Below the pieces are notes generated by a model. It saw nothing but the letters and a program-made list of their open reading frames with translations, made no database searches and was not told the DNA's origin. The position numbers and the translations under genes were made by a program. Source: Holophagaceae bacterium (lineage in GTDB: Bacteria > Acidobacteriota > Holophagae > Holophagales > Holophagaceae). Taken from it: 7,704 nt of DNA. Positions 5,349-7,704 of this stretch are shown piece after piece. How positions within the stretch are numbered: the stretch's first letter is position 1; each line of letters starts with the position of its first letter. The stretch covers positions 9,938 to 17,641 of the forward strand of contig PMJK01000077.1 in NCBI GenBank assembly GCA_003158505.1, given 5' to 3'.

Positions 5349-7694
5349 TTACAGCCTATGGACCCGCTCGGCGAGTAGATCCACACCCAGCCGCTTGGCG
5401 GTGGCATAGAGGGCGGGACGGGCGAGTCCCAGGGCCTGAGCCGCATCGGCGATCCGGAATCCACAGGTCTGGAGGGTCTCCAGCAGGAGGCGGCGCTGGA
5501 AGGCTCGGGTCGCCTCCTCCCAGGTGTGGGATTGGAGCAGCGGGGCGTCCAGTTCGGGGAAGTGGCGGGGCTTCAGGATGCCGTCCTCGCACCGCAGGAT
5601 GGCGCGTTCAAGGGCATGCAGCAGCTCCCGCACATTGCCTGGCCAGGGCAGCCTGGAAAGGGCCTGGGGCAGGCCCGGGGCCAGAGCGGGAATGGGGCGC
5701 TTCGCTGCCTGGGCGGCGCGAACGGTGAGGCGTGGGAGAAGGAAAGGGAATTCGTGGCGACGTTCCGACAGCGCAGGAAGGTGAAGCACCGCGCCCTGAA
5801 GCCGGAACAAGAGGTCCCGGCGGAAGGATCCGGCCGTGGCCAATTCCTCCAGGCCCCGGTGGGTGGCCGCGATGAATCGAACATCCACCTTCACGGCGTG
5901 ATCCGATCCCACCCGGCGGATCTCGCGCTCCTGCAGCACCCGGAGCAGAATGGATTGGAGGCGCGGAGAAAGGTCCGCCACTTCGTCGAGGAACAGGGTG
6001 CCGCCCCGGGAGGACTCGATGGCGCCCTTGCGATCCCGGTGGGCATCCGTGAAGGCGCCCTTGGTGTGGCCGAAGAGTTCGGATTCCAGGATTCCTTCCG
6101 CAAAGGCCGAGCAGTTCACCGGCACCAGGGGGCCAGTTCGGCCGGATCGCCGGTGCACTTCCTCCGCCGCCAGTTCCTTGCCGCTGCCCGTGGGGCCCAG
6201 GATGAGCACCGGCAGGTCCGAGTCCGCCACCCGGTTCAGTTCACGCAGGACGGTGGCCATGGGCTCGCTGCCATCGGTGATCAGAAGGCCCGGGTCGATG
6301 GTGGATTCAGCGGGTCTCCGCGCGCGGATCCGGGCGAGCCAGGGGGAGATCAGTAGCGGCTCCAAAGGCGGTAAAGGTGGGGCTTCCGGGCGTTGAGCCA
6401 GCAGCACGGCGCCCACCGGACACCCCTCCCAGATCAGGGAATGTCCTTGCCACAGCCACCCGTCATGAATGAAGGGAGCCAGGGCCCCATCCTTCGCCAG
6501 GCGGCTGAGGGCGCCCTCCGGTGGCCCATTCCCGGCACCCAGGGAATGCAGCCTGCCATCCTCCTCCCACACGATCCAGGTGGGTGTGTCACGCTGGGCC
6601 AGCCAATCCTTGAACAACAGGGTCGGCGACTGATTCTGATCCGCCTCGGGTTGGGGCCAGAGGACGCCAAGACGCCGCTGATGACGGGGCGAGGCCGCCC
6701 GATCCGCAATCGCCTGAAGGGCGAGCAGGCGGATGGAGGTGCGCTGCCCCGGCAAGCGCTCCAGGACCTGCAGTCCCAGTTCGAGGCGCATGATCTGGGT
6801 GGGGCACTCCCGCCAGGCGGACCAGAAGACCTGTGGATCACCTGTGCCCCGAAAGAGCCGGTGAGCCTCCCAGCTGACCCGGGTTTCTGGATCGGCGTCC
6901 AGAGGGGGGCCTTCGATCAGCGGACCCAGGACGGCTTCGAGAAAGCAGGCGTAGGGATGGTCTCGTACATGGGCCAGACCTTGGCGCACCAGATCCCATT
7001 GTTCTCCATCCACACCATGGGCCGCCAGGAGTCCCCAGGCCGGGGGGAAGTCCGGAAAGGCCTCTACCAGATTCCGGATGCGGGCCAGCGCCTCCTCGGG
7101 TTCGAGGTAGACCTCGGCCAACTGGGCCTCCTCAAGATCGCGCCAGGGCGGAGGGAGGGTTCCGCGCAGGGCCACCCAGCGGCCGTGGGCCGGAAGATCG
7201 GCCCATTCGAGGGCCATGAGGGCGGCGTTGGAGGCGGCTCGCAAGGCCCAGCCCGGAGCTCTCAACCTGAGAAAGTGGGCGTGGGCCAGGGTGAAGGCCC
7301 GCAGGGCCTTTTCAGGTTCGCAGGCCCGGCTGGCCTCCTGTCCCTGGGCCATCCAGTGGAAGGGATCCGCGCAGGGGTGGGTTGGGGTTCCCCAAGCGGG
7401 ATAGCCCGCGGCAGCCTCCGAGGGATCGCCTCCCCAGCGCATCCGCAACCGATCCCAGGTAGGGTGGCCTGAGGTCGGCGGGGGAACGGGTCGATGAAGG
7501 TTCTCCTGAAGATCCGCCGCCAGGGATGCCTCCCAATCCTGTGGATGGTTGACCGGCATTCGCAGGTCCAGGACTGCAGCCAAGTCCGCATCCGGGGGCT
7601 GGCCCGAGGCAAGGTATTGGGGGACCAGGGGCATCAAGCCGTTACCAGAGGCACCGAAGCCCCGGCCCCAGGCCCGGATTCTCGGATCCATCAT
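5349..7694 (-). CDS. Sigma-54-dependent transcriptional activator with a large N-terminal sensory region
   Basis: This 781-aa bacterial enhancer-binding protein would use ATP hydrolysis to open promoters bound by sigma-54 RNA polymerase. The AAA+ domain (about 475-700) contains Walker A GPTGSGKE (500-507), glutamate-switch Asn in VPVNCSA (N527), the sigma-54 contact loop as GAFTDA (546-551; usual GAFTGA), Walker B TLFLDE (D570, E571), arginine-finger region FRRDLLFRL (624-632) and LPWPGNVREL (682-691). The end (about 733-770, RIADAAQALGLARPALYATAKRLG) is a Fis-type helix-turn-helix. The N-terminal ~490 residues lack a response-regulator receiver. Residues about 110-350 look like paired helices (TPR-like), and about 372-437 look GAF-like. 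The signal is unknown. Two adjacent ATGs (7694, 7691) follow GGAAG; the frame is open to the window edge, so a start further upstream cannot be excluded. It ends 14 nt from mutL, tail to tail. Confidence 0.95.
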   Translation of the reverse strand: MMDPRIRAWGRGFGASGNGLMPLVPQYLASGQPPDADLAAVLDLRMPVNHPQDWEASLAADLQENLHRPVPPPTSGHPTWDRLRMRWGGDPSEAAAGYPAWGTPTHPCADPFHWMAQGQEASRACEPEKALRAFTLAHAHFLRLRAPGWALRAASNAALMALEWADLPAHGRWVALRGTLPPPWRDLEEAQLAEVYLEPEEALARIRNLVEAFPDFPPAWGLLAAHGVDGEQWDLVRQGLAHVRDHPYACFLEAVLGPLIEGPPLDADPETRVSWEAHRLFRGTGDPQVFWSAWRECPTQIMRLELGLQVLERLPGQRTSIRLLALQAIADRAASPRHQRRLGVLWPQPEADQNQSPTLLFKDWLAQRDTPTWIVWEEDGRLHSLGAGNGPPEGALSRLAKDGALAPFIHDGWLWQGHSLIWEGCPVGAVLLAQRPEAPPLPPLEPLLISPWLARIRARRPAESTIDPGLLITDGSEPMATVLRELNRVADSDLPVLILGPTGSGKELAAEEVHRRSGRTGPLVPVNCSAFAEGILESELFGHTKGAFTDAHRDRKGAIESSRGGTLFLDEVADLSPRLQSILLRVLQEREIRRVGSDHAVKVDVRFIAATHRGLEELATAGSFRRDLLFRLQGAVLHLPALSERRHEFPFLLPRLTVRAAQAAKRPIPALAPGLPQALSRLPWPGNVRELLHALERAILRCEDGILKPRHFPELDAPLLQSHTWEEATRAFQRRLLLETLQTCGFRIADAAQALGLARPALYATAKRLGVDLLAERVHRL

Positions 7695-7704
7695 CCAGCT
7701 TCCG

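Noticed and set aside
5334..5364. GGTCCA...TGGACC inverted repeat between convergent mutL and the activator gene, as a terminator
   Set aside because: A 6-bp stem with a 19-nt loop, no T-tract, and one arm inside the activator's coding sequence; not a convincing intrinsic terminator.
6393..7472. 359-codon open frame on the plus strand opposite the sigma-54 activator
   Set aside because: Composition is Gly/Gln/Pro-rich with no motif; the opposite strand frame continues directly into an intact AAA+ domain, so that is the coding strand.

Overview
The window comes from a GC-rich bacterium with a Gram-negative envelope: it encodes an outer-membrane beta-barrel, several exported proteins and a sigma-54 activator. 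Genes are dense, with ATGA stop/start overlaps. The gene content and protein style would fit Acidobacteriota of the Holophaga/Geothrix type, but this is an impression and not a proven assignment.

Left edge (1-239). A leftward gene for an exported protein begins at 155 and runs off the window. It diverges from a rightward operon. The short space between them carries two near-identical 15-bp interrupted palindromes, TGAGA[T/C]TNATTCTCA, which look like Fur (ferric uptake regulator) boxes. The second overlaps the start of the operon's first gene.

Operon (240-3503). Four genes are tightly packed: an ApbE-type FAD:protein FMN transferase; a 432-aa outer-membrane porin (ATGA overlap with apbE); a small exported FMN-binding-domain protein with an SGAT flavinylation site (29 nt further on); and a four-helix membrane protein whose histidines are placed as in a transmembrane di-heme b cytochrome (ATGA overlap). 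Together they suggest an envelope electron-transfer system. The membrane cytochrome would take electrons from the quinone pool or a cytoplasmic donor and pass them to the periplasmic FMN protein, which ApbE makes competent. The porin would admit the substrate or release the product. With Fur-like boxes in front, the leading hypothesis is an iron-responsive reductase, for example periplasmic Fe(III) reduction for iron acquisition. This is the most interesting part of the window.

Right half (3538-7694). mutL is complete and of the endonuclease type (DQH, ACR and CPHGRP motifs present). It starts 34 nt after the operon without a visible ribosome-binding site. Convergent to it, 14 nt away, is a 781-aa sigma-54-dependent activator with an unusual N-terminal half of about 490 residues (helical TPR-like region, then a GAF-like region), an AAA+ domain carrying GAFTDA instead of GAFTGA, and a Fis-type DNA-binding end. 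Neither gene is obviously tied to the electron-transfer operon.

No tRNA, rRNA, CRISPR array, insertion sequence or convincing intrinsic terminator was seen.
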